Shown piece by piece: positions 1 to 9,357 of a stretch of 64,000 bases of DNA (position 1 is its first letter; every line of letters starts with the position of its first letter). Below the pieces are notes generated by a model. The model was not told the origin of the DNA, made no database searches, and saw nothing but the letters and a program-made list of their open reading frames with translations. The position numbers and the translations under genes are program-made. Where the stretch lies: contig OZ038528.1 in NCBI GenBank assembly GCA_964036665.1, positions 11,724,501-11,788,500 on the forward strand, given 5' to 3'. Origin of the DNA: Gordius sp. MW1 (lineage: Eukaryota; Nematomorpha; Gordioida; Gordea; Gordiidae).

Positions 1-42
1 TTTTTACCTCAAAAATTTTCACATATTTTTCTTTGAACCGTA

Positions 43-55
43 TTCATCCGATGAA
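43..55. other. 13-bp dyad TTCATC-C-GATGAA (first copy)
   Basis: TTCATC (43-48) and GATGAA (50-55) are exact reverse complements around one central C. The dyad is present in most monomers. A common variant, GAAGAA in place of GATGAA (for example near 2441, 3129, 19370, 21036, 27 to 28.7 kb, 31049, 34747, 59970 and 63062), breaks it. At about 5869 the only change is the central base (C to T), which keeps the symmetry. Short dyads like this can be protein-binding sites, but nothing here shows that. Confidence 0.6.
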
Positions 56-129
56 AGTTGTCGTTTTCAGACGTGGTTTCCTTGATAAAAAGTAAAAATT
101 TATCAGAATCAGAAAACTATTAATTTGAA

Positions 130-137
130 ATCATGAT
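130..137. other. 8-bp palindrome ATCATGAT (first copy)
   Basis: This perfect palindrome sits about 35 bp before the hairpin in almost every monomer. It is altered in a few units: CTTGATC in the units near 21117, 25454, 28125, 28469 and 28811, and CAAGATC near 38537. An 8-bp palindrome arises often by chance in AT-rich DNA; its repetition follows from the satellite structure. Confidence 0.5.
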
Positions 138-171
138 CGCATAGTGCATTTTTGAAAAATTAAGCACTCAC

Positions 172-198
172 GTTGCGATACAACAAACTAATCGCAAC
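172..198. other. 8-bp inverted repeat with 11-nt spacer (first copy)
   Basis: GTTGCGAT at 172-179 is the exact reverse complement of ATCGCAAC at 191-198, separated by 11 nt. A stem of 8 bp could form in single-stranded DNA or in a transcript. The element recurs in nearly every long monomer. Short monomers have lost the right arm. Some long units carry GTTGCTAT instead of GTTGCGAT (for example 21157, 25494, 28163, 28507, 28851, 33173), which breaks the stem without a compensating change. Two other units lost 4 bp in the same place (near 14811 and 39605). Whether it folds or binds protein is not known. Confidence 0.75.
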
Positions 199-331
199 AA
201 TAAAACGTTGTCTTTTGTCAAAATGATAGTTCTCGCAGCTTAAAACCTCTTTTCGGAAGTCAATCGAGGATAATAGGATTCTCAACTTGGCTTACTTTTA
301 TATATTTTTTATGCTCTTTTACATAGAATCG

Positions 332-374
332 AAAAAAATAAATATTTTTACCTCAAAATTTTTCACATATTTTT
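332..374. other. Variable A-run plus alternating A/T tracts (first copy)
   Basis: After GAATC each monomer has an A-run of about 7 to 12 bases, then T5, then AAAATTTTT, then another T5, here centred near 335, 347, 359 and 372. Tract spacing is about 12 bp, slightly more than one helical turn, so some curvature is plausible but not ideal phasing. The run is the main site of 1-3 bp length differences between monomers, and two layouts alternate: A-run followed by TAAATATTTTT, or a longer A-run going straight into TATTTTT. This is typical replication slippage. Confidence 0.7.
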
Positions 375-1453
375 CTTTCAACCGTATCCATCCGATGAAA
401 GTTGTCGTTTTCAGACGTGGTTTCCATGATAAAAAGTAAAAATTTATCAGAATCAGAAAACTATTACTTTGAAATCATGATCGCATAGTGCATTTTTGAA
501 AAATTAAGCACTCACGTTGCGATACAACAAATTAATCGCAACAATAAAACGTTGTCTTTTGTCAAAATGATAGTTCTCGCAGCTTAAAACCTCTTTTCGG
601 AAGTCAATAGAGGATAATAGGATTCTCAAATTGGCCTACTTTTATATATTTTTTCATGCTCTTTCACATAGAATCGAAAAAAATAAATATTTTTACCTCA
701 AAATTTTTCACATATTTTTCTTTGAACCGTATTCATCCGATGAAAGTTGTCGTTTTCCGACGTGGTTTCCATGATAAAAAGTAAAATTTTATCAGAATCA
801 GAAAACTATTACTTTAAAATCATGATCGCATAGTGCATTTTTGAAAAATTAAGCACTCACGTTGCGATACAACAAACTAATCGCAACAATAAAACGTTGT
901 CTTTTGTCAAAATGATAGTTCTCGCAGCTTAAAACCTCTTTTCGGAAGTCAATCGAGGATAATAGGATTCTCAAATTGGCTTACTTTTATATATTTTTTT
1001 ATGCTCTTTCACATAGAATTAAAAAAAATAAATATTTTTCCCTTAAAATTTTTCACATATTTTTCTTTGAACCGTATTCATCCGATGAAAGTTGTCGTTT
1101 TCAGACGTGGTTTCCATGATAAAAAGTAAAAATTTATCAGAATCAGAAAACTATTAATTTGAAATCATGATCGCATAGTGCATTTTTGAAAAATTAAGCA
1201 CTCACGTTGCGATACAACAAACTAATCGCAACAATAAAACGTTGTCTTTTGTCAAAATGATAGTTCTCGCAGCTTAAAACCTCTTTTCGGAAGTCAATCG
1301 AGGATAATAGGATTCTCAAATTGGCCTACTTTTATATATTTTTTCATGCTCTTTCACATAGAATCAATAAAAAAAATATTTTTACCTCAAAATTTTTCAC
1401 ATATTTTTCTTTGAACCGTATTCATCCGATGAAAGTTGTCGTTTTCAGACGTG

Positions 1454-1459
1454 GGATCC
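1454..1459. other. GGATCC (BamHI) variant, first of eight
   Basis: In eight monomers GTGGTTTCC is replaced by GTGGGATCC, creating a BamHI site: 1454, 2121, 7571, 8917, 30731, 32384, 39147 and 41877. They come as four pairs whose spacings equal the local duplication shifts (667, 1346, 1653, 2730), so most sites were copied by block duplication. Such sites would give a diagnostic restriction ladder. Confidence 0.9.
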
Positions 1460-1894
1460 TTGATAAAAAGTAAAAATTTATCAGAATCAGAAAACTATTA
1501 CTTTGAAATCATGATCGCATAGTGCATTTTTGAAAAATTAAGCACTCACGTTGCGATACAACAAACTAATCGCAACAATAAAACGTTGTCTTTTGTCAAA
1601 ATGATAGTTCTCGCAGCTTAAAACCTCTTTTCGGAAGTCAATCGAGGATAATAGGATTCTCAAATTGGCTTACTTTTATATATTTTTTCATGCTCTTTCA
1701 CATAGAATCGAAAAAAAAAAATATTTTTACCTTAAAATTTTTCACATATTTTTCTTTGAACCGTATTCATCCGATGAAAGTTGTCGTTTTCAGACGTGGT
1801 TTCCATGATAAAAAGTAAAAATTTATCAGAATCAGAAAACTATTACTTTGAAATCATGATCGCATAGTGCATTTTTGAAAAATTAAGCACTCAC

Positions 1895-2216
1895 GTTGCG
1901 ATACAACGTTGTCTTTTGTCAAAATGATAGTTCTCGCAGCTTAAAACCTCTTTTCGGAAGTCAATCGAGGATAATAGGATTCTCAAATTGGCCTACTTTT
2001 ATATATTTTTTCATGCTCTTTCACATAGAATCAATAAAAAAAATATTTTTACCTCAAAATTTTTCACATATTTTTCTTTGAACCGTATTCATCCGATGAA
2101 AGTTGTCGTTTTCAGACGTGGGATCCTTGATAAAAAGTAAAAATTTATCAGAATCAGAAAACTATTACTTTGAAATCATGATCGCATAGTGCATTTTTGA
2201 AAAATTAAGCACTCAC
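1895..2216 (+). repeat. Representative short monomer (322 bp, 22-bp deletion)
   Basis: This unit lacks the 22 bp that in long units follow GATACAAC, so GATACAAC joins directly to GTTGTC. I count 37 short units, with the landmark G at 1895, 7345, 8691, 9357, 12075, 16133, 16798, 17811, 18476, 19834, 20494, 21491, 22503, 23163, 24171, 24831, 25828, 26840, 27500, 29196, 29519, 29842, 30506, 31172, 31495, 32159, 33515, 36242, 37249, 37913, 38922, 41652, 43353, 44017, 44680, 47065 and 53235. Usual length is 322-323 bp; some carry further small losses (315 or 319 bp). Twenty-two of the 37 lie between 16 and 34 kb and none after 53.6 kb. The identical junction everywhere suggests one founding deletion followed by spread within the array. 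Confidence 0.95.
1903..1912. other. 10-bp palindrome at the short-monomer junction
   Basis: ACAACGTTGT reads the same on both strands. It exists only where the 22-bp deletion joins ACAAC to GTTGT, so it is present in the short monomers (37 places) and absent from long ones. It replaces the interrupted 8-bp inverted repeat of the long units by an uninterrupted dyad. A binding role is possible but only inferred. Confidence 0.85.
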
Positions 2217-2369
2217 GTTGCGATACAACAAACTAATCGCAACAATAAAACGTTGTCTTTTGTCAAAATGATAGTTCTCGCATCTTAAAACCTCTTTTCG
2301 GAAGTCAATCGAGGATAATAGGATTCTCAAATTGGCTTACTTTTATATATTTTTTCATGCTCTTTCACA

Positions 2370-3768
2370 TAGAATCGAAAAAAAATAATATTTTTACCTC
2401 AAAATTTTTCACATATTTTTCTTTGAACCGTATTCATCCGAAGAAAGTTGTCGTTTTCAGACGTGGTTTCCATGATAAAAAGTAAAAATTTATCAGAATC
2501 AGAAAACTATTACTTTGAAATCATGATCGCATAGTGCATTTTTGAAAAATTAAGCACTCACGTTGCGATACAACAAACTAATCGCAACAATAAAACGTTG
2601 TCTTTTGTCAAAATGATAGTTCTCGCAGCTTAAAACCTCTTTTCGGAAGTCAATAGAGGATAATAGGATTCTCAAATTGGCCTACTTTTATATATTTTTT
2701 CATGCTCTTTCACATAGAATCGAAAAAAATAAATATTTTTACCTCAAAAATTTTAACATATTTTTCTTTGAACCGTATTCATCCGATGAAAGTTGTCGTT
2801 TTCAGACGTGGTTTCCATGATAAAAAGTAAAATTTTATCAGAATCAGAAAACTATTACTTTGAAATCATGATCGCATAGTGCATTTTTGAAAAATTAAGC
2901 ACTCACGTTGCGATACAACAAACTAATCGCAACAATAAAACGTTGTCTTTTGTCAAAATGATAGTTCTCGCAGCTTAAAACCTCTTTTCGGAAGTCAATC
3001 GAGGATAATAGGATTCTCAAATTGGCTTACTTTTATATCTTTTTTCATGCTCTTTCACATAGAATCGAAAAAAAAAATATTTTTACCTCAAAATTTTTCA
3101 CATATTTTTCTTTGAACCGTATTCATCCGAAGAAAGTTGTCGTTTTCAGACGTGGTTTCCATGATAAAAAGTAAAAATTTATCAGAATCAGAAAACTATT
3201 ACTTTGAAATCATGATCGCATAGTGCATTTTTGAAAAATTAAGCAGTCACGTTGCGATACAACAAACTAATCGCAACAATAAAACGTTGTCTTTTGTCAA
3301 AATGATAGTTCTCGCAGCTTAAAACCTCTTTTCGGAAGTCAATCGAGGATAATAGGATTCTCAAATTGGCCTACTTTTAAATATTTTTTCATGCTCTTTC
3401 ACATAGAATCAAAAAAAATAAATATTTTTACCTCAAAATGTTTCACATATTTTTCTTTCAACCGTATTCATCCGATGAAAATTGTCGTTTTCAGACGTGG
3501 TTTCCATGATAAAAAGTAAAAATTTATCAGAATCAGAAAACTATTACTTTGAAATCATGATCGCATAGTGCATTTTTGAAAAATTAAGCACTCACGTTGC
3601 GATACAACAAACTAATCGCAACAATAAAACGTTGTCTTTTGTCAAAATGATAGTTCTCGCAGCTTAAAACCTCTTTTCGGAATCAATCGATGATAATAGG
3701 ATTCTCAAATTGGCCTACTTTTATATATTTTTTCATGCTCTTTCACATAGAATCGAAAAAAATAAATA
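2370..3768 (+). repeat. Mixed long monomers, partly shared with 32.6-33.2 kb
   Basis: Long units only. The part at about 2376-2900 shares a chain of rare variants with 32637-33160 at a shift of 30263 bp: the AAAAATAATATT run, the GAAGAAAG change, AATAGAGG, AAAAATTTTAACA (2745; 33008) and AGTAAAATTTTATC. The rest (about 2900-3768) holds units with AAGCAGTCACG (3241), AAAATGTTTCAC (3436), GATGAAAATTG (3474) and a 1-bp loss in GGAATCAATCGATG (3679), for which I saw no close partner. Confidence 0.7.
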
Positions 3769-5058
3769 TTTTTACCTCAAAAATTTTCACATATTTTTCT
3801 TTGAACCGTATTCATCCGATGAAAGTTGTCGTTTTCAGACGTGGTTTCCTTGATAAAAAGTAAAAATTTATCAGAATCAGAAAACTATTACTTTGAAATC
3901 ATGATCGCATAGTGCATTTTTGAAAAATTAAGCACTCACGTTGCGATACAACAAACTAATCGCAACAATAAAACGTTGTCTTTTGTCAAAATGATAGTTC
4001 TCGCAGCTTAAAACCTCTTTTCGGAAGTCAATCGAGGATAATAGGATTCTCAACTTGGCTTACTTTTATATATTTTTTATGCTCTTTTACATAGAATCGA
4101 AAAAAATAAATATTTTTACCTCAAAATTTTTCACATATTTTTCTTTCAACCGTATCCATCCGATGAAAGTTGTCGTTTTCAGACGTGGTTTCCATGATAA
4201 AAAGTAAAAATTTATCAGAATCAGAAAACTATTACTTTGAAATTATGATCGCATAGTGCATTTTTGAAAAATTAAGCACTCACGTTGCGATACAACAAAC
4301 TAATCGCAACAATAAAACGTTGTCTTTTGTCAAAATGATAGTTCTCGCAGCTTAAAACCTCTTTTCGGAAGTCAATAGAGGATAATAGGATTCTCAAATT
4401 GGCCTACTTTTATATATTTTTTCATGCTCTTTCACATAGAATCGAAAAAAATAAATATTTTTACCTCAAAATTTTTCACATATTTTTCTTTGAACCGTAT
4501 TCATCCGATGAAAGTTGTCGTTTTCCGACGTGGTTTCCATGATAAAAAGTAAAATTTTATCAGAATCAGAAAACTATTACTTTAAAATCATGATCGCATA
4601 GTGCATTTTTGAAAAATTAAGCACTCACGTTGCGATACAACAAACTAATCGCAACAATAAAACGTTGTCTTTTGTCAAAATGATAGTTCTCGCAGCTTAA
4701 AACCTCTTTTCGGAAGTCAATCGAGGATAATAGGATTCTCAAATTGGCTTACTTTTATATATTTTTTTATGCTCTTTCACATAGAATTAAAAAAAATAAA
4801 TATTTTTCCCTTAAAATTTTTCACATATTTTTCTTTGAACCGTATTCATCCGATGAAAGTTGTCGTTTTCAGACGTGGTTTCCATGATAAAAAGTAAAAA
4901 TTTATCAGAATCAGAAAACTATTAATTTGAAATCATGATCGCATAGTGCATTTTTGAAAAATTAAGCACTCACGTTGCGATACAACAAACTAATCGCAAC
5001 AATAAAACGTTGTCTTTTGTCAAAATGATAGTTCTCGCAGCTTAAAACCTCTTTTCGG
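3769..5058. repeat. Multi-monomer block, copy 2 (partner 1-1290)
   Basis: Second copy of the block that opens the window, 3768 bp downstream. Differences are few: the first unit has CTATTACTTTG where copy 1 has CTATTAATTTG, and GAAATTATGATC near 4240 is private to this copy. From about 4371 on, the same sequence is also the start of a block shared with 13517 onward, so three regions of the window share this trimer. Confidence 0.85.
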
Positions 5059-6590
5059 AAGTCAATCGATGATAATAGGATTCTCAAATTTAACTACTTT
5101 TATATATTTTTTCATGCTCTTTCACATAGAATCGAAAAAAATAAATATTTTTACCTCAAAATTTTTCACATATTTTTCTTTGAACCGTATTCATCCGATG
5201 AAAGTTGTCGTTTTCAGACGTGGTTTCCTTGATAAAAAGTAAAAATTTATCAGAATCAGAAAAATATTACTTTGAAATCATGATCGCATAGTGCATTTTT
5301 GAAAAATTAAGCACTCACGTTGCGATACAACAAACTAATCGCAACAATAAAACGTTGTCTTTTGTCAAAATGATAGTTCTCGCAGCTTAAAACCTCTTTT
5401 CGGAAGTCAATCGAGGATAATAGGATTCTCAAATTGGCTTACTTTTATATCTTTTTTCATGCTCTTTCACATAGAATCGAAAAAAAATAATATTTTTACC
5501 TTAAAATTTTGAACCGTATTCATCCGATGAAAGTTGTCGTTTTCAGACGTGGTTTCCATGATAAAAAGTAAAAATTTATCAGAATCAGAATACTATTACT
5601 TTGAAATCATGATCGCATAGTGCATTTTTGAAAAATTAAGCACTCACGTTGCGATACAACAAACTAATCGCAACAATAAAACGTTGTCTTTTGTCAAAAT
5701 GATAGTTCTCGCAGCTTAAAACCTCTTTTCGGAAGTCAATCGATGATAATAGGATTCTCAAATTGGCCTACTTTTATATATTTTTTCATGCTCTTTCACA
5801 TAGAATCGAAAAAAATAAATATTTTTACCTCAAAATTTTTCACATATTTTTCTTTCAACCGTATTCATCTGATGAAAGTTGTCGTTTTCAGACGTTATTT
5901 CCATGATAAAAAGTAAAAATTTATCAGAATCAGAAAACTATTACTTTGAAATCATGATCGCATAGTGCATTTTTGAAAAATTAAGCAGTTACGTTGCGAT
6001 ACAACAAACTAATCGCAACAATAAAACGTTGTCTTTTGTCAAAATGATAGTTCTCGCAGCATAAAACCTCTTTTCGGAAGTCAATCGAGGATAATAGGAT
6101 TCTCAAATTGGCTTACTTTTATATATTTTTTTATGCTCTTTCACATAGAATCGAAAAAAATAAATATTTTTACCTTAAAATTTTGAACCGTATTCATCCG
6201 ATGAAAGTTGTCGTTTTCAGACGTGGTTTCCATGATAAAAAGTAAAAATTTATCAGAATCAGAATACTATTTCTTTGAAATCATGATCGCATACTGCATT
6301 TTTGAAAAATTAAGCACTCACGTTGCGATACAACAAACTAATCGCAACAATAAAACGTTGTCTTTTGTCAAAATGATAGTTCTCGCAGCTTAAAACCTCT
6401 TTTCGGAAGTCAATCGAGAATAATAGGATTCTCAAATTGGCCTACTTTTATATATTTTTTCATGCTCTTTCACATAGAATCAAAAAAAAAATATTTTTTC
6501 CCCAAAATTTTTCACATATTTTTCTTTGAACCGTATTCATCCGATGAAAGTTGTCGTTTTCAGACGTGGTTTCCTTGATAAAAAGTATCA
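4371..6590. repeat. ~2.2 kb block, partner at 13517-15720
   Basis: A chain of variants appears in the same order here and about 9.14 kb downstream: AATAGAGG (4371; 13517), CCGACGTGG, TTTAAAATC, ATTAATTTG, TCGATGATAAT, TTATATCTTTTTT (c at 5451; 14597), a 16-bp loss giving AAAATTTTGAACC (5503; 14649), GACGTTATTTCC (5891; 15032), AAGCAGTTACG (5983; 15125), TTTTTTCCCCAAAA and AAAAAGTATCAG (6585 and 15717). The shift falls from 9146 to 9132 as small deletions accumulate in the second copy (ATCG lost near 14811, 8 bp lost near 15304). Private to this copy are GCAGCATAAAAC (6058), GCATACTGC (6290) and TTTAACTAC (5090). Confidence 0.8.
5497..5512 (+). other. 16-bp deletion variant in the T-rich stretch (first copy)
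   Basis: AAAATTTTT followed by CACATATTTTTCTTTGAACC in most units is here AAAATTTTGAACC, a loss of 16 bp between T runs. The same junction is near 5503, 6177, 11931, 14649 and 15313, confined to the left 16 kb. The 11931 and 14649 copies are explained by the 2718-bp doubling and 5503/6177 with 14649/15313 by the 9.14-kb block. The T runs on both sides fit slippage. Confidence 0.8.
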
Positions 6591-9206
6591 GAATCAGAAA
6601 ACTATTACTTTGAAATCATGATCGCATAGTGCATTTTTGAAAAATTGAGCACTCACGTTGCGATACAACAAACTAATCGCAACAATAAAACGTTGTCTTT
6701 TGTCAAAATGATAGTTCTCGCAGCTTAAAACCTCTTTTCGGAAGTCAATCGAGGATAATAGGATTCTCAAATTGGCCTACTTTTATATATTTTTTCATGC
6801 TCTTTCACATAGAATCAAAAAAAAAATATTTTTAATTCAAAATTTTTCACATATTTTTCTTTGAACCGTATTCATCCGATGAAAGTTGTCGTTTTCAGAC
6901 GTGGTTTCCTTGATAAAAAGTAAAAATTTATCAGAATCAGAAAACTATTACTTTGAAATCATGATCGCATAGTGCATTTTTGAAAAATTAAGCACTCACG
7001 TTGCGATACAACAAACTAATCGCAACAATAAAACGTTGTCTTTTGTCAAAATGATAGTTCTCGCAGCTTAAAACCTATTTTCGGAAGTCAATAGAGGATA
7101 ATAGGACTCTCAAATTGGCTTACTTTTACATATTTTTTTATGCTCTTTCACATAGAATCGAAAAAAATAAATATTTTTACCTTAAAATTTTTCACATATT
7201 TTTCTTTGAACCGTATTCATCCGATGAAAGTTGTCGTTTTCAGACGTGGTTTCCATGATAAAAAGTAAAAATTTATCAGAATCAGAAATCTATTACTTTG
7301 AAATCATGATCGCATAGTGCATTTTTGAAAAATTAAGCACTCACGTTGCGATACAACGTTGTCTTTTGTCAAAATGATAGTTCTCGCAGCTTAAAACCTC
7401 TTTTCGGAAGTCAATCGAGGATAATAGGATTCTCAAATTGGCCTACTTTTATATATTTTTTCATGCTCTTTCACATAGAATCAATAAAAAAAATATTTTT
7501 ACCTCAAAATTTTTCACATATTTTTCTTTGAACCGTATTCATCCGATGAAAGTTGTCGTTTTCAGACGTGGGATCCTTGATAAAAAGTAAAAATTTATCA
7601 GAATCAGAAAACTATTACTTTGAAATCATGATCGCATAGTGCATTTTTGAAAAATTAAGCACTCACGTTGCGATACAACAAACTAATCGCAACAATAAAA
7701 CGTTGTCTTTTGTCAAAATGATAGTTCTCGCAGCTTAAAACCTCTTTTCGGAAGTCAATCGAGGATAATAGGATTCTCAAATTGGCTTACTTTTATATAT
7801 TTTTTCATGCTCTTTCACATAGAATCGAAAAAAAAAATATTTTTACCTTAAAATTTTTCACATATTTTTCTTTGAACCGTATTCATCCGATGAAAGTTGT
7901 CGTTTTCAGACGTGGTTTCCTTGATAAAAAGTATCAGAATCAGAAAACTATTACTTTGAAATCATGATCGCATAGTGCATTTTTGAAAAATTGAGCACTC
8001 ACGTTGCGATACAACAAACTAATCGCAACAATAAAACGTTGTCTTTTGTCAAAATGATAGTTCTCGCAGCTTAAAACCTCTTTTCGGAAGTCAATCGAGG
8101 ATAATAGGATTCTCAAATTGGCCTACTTTTATATATTTTTTCATGCTCTTTCACATAGAATCAAAAAAAAAATATTTTTAATTCAAAATTTTTCACATAT
8201 TTTTCTTTGAACCGTATTCATCCGATGAAAGTTGTCGTTTTCAGACGTGGTTTCCTTGATAAAAAGTAAAAATTTATCAGAATCAGAAAACTATTACTTT
8301 GAAATCATGATCGCATAGTGCATTTTTGAAAAATTAAGCACTCACGTTGCGATACAACAAACTAATCGCAACAATAAAACGTTGTCTTTTGTCAAAATGA
8401 TAGTTCTCGCAGCTTAAAACCTATTTTCGGAAGTCAATAGAGGATAATAGGACTCTCAAATTGGCTTACTTTTACATATTTTTTTATGCTCTTTCACATA
8501 GAATCGAAAAAAATAAATATTTTTACCTTAAAATTTTTCACATATTTTTCTTTGAACCGTATTCATCCGATGAAAGTTGTCGTTTTCAGACGTGGTTTCC
8601 ATGATAAAAAGTAAAAATTTATCAGAATCAGAAATCTATTACTTTGAAATCATGATCGCATAGTGCATTTTTGAAAAATTAAGCACTCACGTTGCGATAC
8701 AACGTTGTCTTTTGTCAAAATGATAGTTCTCGCAGCTTAAAACCTCTTTTCGGAAGTCAATCGAGGATAATAGGATTCTCAAATTGGCCTACTTTTATAT
8801 ATTTTTTCATGCTCTTTCACATAGAATCAATAAAAAAAATATTTTTACCTCAAAATTTTTCACATATTTTTCTTTGAACCGTATTCATCCGATGAAAGTT
8901 GTCGTTTTCAGACGTGGGATCCTTGATAAAAAGTAAAAATTTATCAGAATCAGAAAACTATTACTTTGAAATCATGATCGCATAGTGCATTTTTGAAAAA
9001 TTAAGCACTCACGTTGCGATACAACAAACTAATCGCAACAATAAAACGTTGTCTTTTGTCAAAATGATAGTTCTCGCAGCTTAAAACCTCTTTTCGGAAG
9101 TCAATCGAGGATAATAGGATTCTCAAATTGGCTTACTTTTATATATTTTTTCATGCTCTTTCACATAGAATCGAAAAAAAAAATATTTTTACCTTAAAAT
9201 TTTTCA
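6515..9206. repeat. Four-monomer tandem duplication, 1346 bp x 2
   Basis: Two adjacent copies of a 1346-bp unit. Markers at this exact shift: the 8-bp loss AAAAAGTATCAG (6585; 7931), the short-monomer landmarks (7345; 8691), and the GGATCC variant (7571; 8917). The unit consists of three long-class monomers, one of them shortened by 8 bp, and one short monomer (344+344+336+322 fits the length). The copies part near 9270, where the second continues with TTCCATGAT rather than TTCCTTGAT and lacks the 8-bp loss. I saw no convincing difference inside the matched part. Confidence 0.85.
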
Positions 9207-9357
9207 CATATTTTTCTTTGAACCGTATTCATCCGATGAAAGTTGTCGTTTTCAGACGTGGTTTCCATGATAAAAAGTAAAAATTTATCAGAATCAGAAA
9301 ACTATTACTTTGAAATCATGATCGCATAGTGCATTTTTGAAAAATTAAGCACTCACG

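Larger units (their letters stand above)
172..515 (+). repeat. Representative long monomer (344 bp)
   Basis: This is one full-length unit counted from the GTTGCGATAC landmark. In order it holds: an 8-bp inverted repeat (172-198); a middle part with CTCGCAGC and TTTTCGGAAGTCAATCGAGG, the least AT-rich portion; a pyrimidine-rich stretch with TTATATATTTTTT; a variable A-run; alternating A and T tracts; a dyad TTCATC-C-GATGAA; the GACGTGG region; and a palindrome ATCATGAT shortly before the next landmark. About 151 of the ~188 units are of this class, with lengths mostly 343-345 bp. A closely related unit counted by hand has 46 G, 56 C and 13 CpG in 345 bp. The length is close to twice a ~172 bp nucleosome repeat, but I see no convincing ~172 bp internal half-repeat. 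Confidence 0.95.
1..1290. repeat. Multi-monomer block, copy 1 (partner 3769-5058)
   Basis: Positions 1-1290 match 3769-5058 at a shift of exactly 3768 bp. Shared rare variants include CTCAACTTGG at 281 and 4049, GCTCTTTTACATAG shortly after, AGTCAATAGAGG at about 600 and 4371, the TTTTCCGACG variant and TTTAAAATC in the following units, and AATTAAAAAAAATAAATATTTTTCCC near 1020 and 4788. The match ends near 1290/5058, where the second copy reads TCGATGATAAT and then TTTAACTAC. The left edge is cut by the window. Eleven monomers separate the copies. Confidence 0.85.
1340..2550. repeat. Dimer-scale duplication, 667 bp shift
   Basis: The rare GAATCAATAA variant occurs at 1361 and 2028, and the GGATCC variant at 1454 and 2121, both 667 bp apart (one 345 bp plus one 322 bp unit). 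This is a tandem duplication of a long-short pair. The second copy has its own change, CTCGCATCTTAAAAC near 2278. Confidence 0.75.

Noticed and set aside
250-272. A CENP-B-box-like motif in TTTTCGGAAGTCAATCGAGG.
   Set aside because: Only the TTCG part agrees with the known box (TTCG, four bases, A, two bases, CGGG). The A and most of CGGG do not match, and the reverse strand gives nothing better.
291-320. Yeast-type replication origin consensus in the TTTTATATATTTTT stretch.
   Set aside because: At least one mismatch in each unit, and such matches are expected by chance in sequence of about 70% AT.
330-350. AATAAA polyadenylation signals in every unit.
   Set aside because: They arise from A-rich runs next to the variable A-tract and near CAATAAAAC; no transcript or gene structure accompanies them.
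172-515. A diverged ~172 bp half-repeat inside the monomer.
   Set aside because: Comparing the two halves by eye gives no sustained match. The only weak likeness (around 149 and 213) is 63 bp apart and very short.
5864-5880. A hammerhead-ribozyme core: CCGATGA in most units and CTGATGA in one unit near 5870.
   Set aside because: Some satellites do carry hammerheads, but no GAAA element follows at a suitable distance with pairing arms, and the normal unit has the core mismatch. Chance similarity.
6208-6393. A 61-codon frame over one long monomer.
   Set aside because: It opens only because a single unit has GCATACTGC instead of GCATAGTGC, removing a stop. It also starts at TTG and is a chance product of one substitution.
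7782-7967. A 61-codon frame crossing the unit with the 8-bp loss.
   Set aside because: A chance frame within the satellite made possible by the small deletion near 7931; its relative at the 6585 unit does not stay open in the same way.
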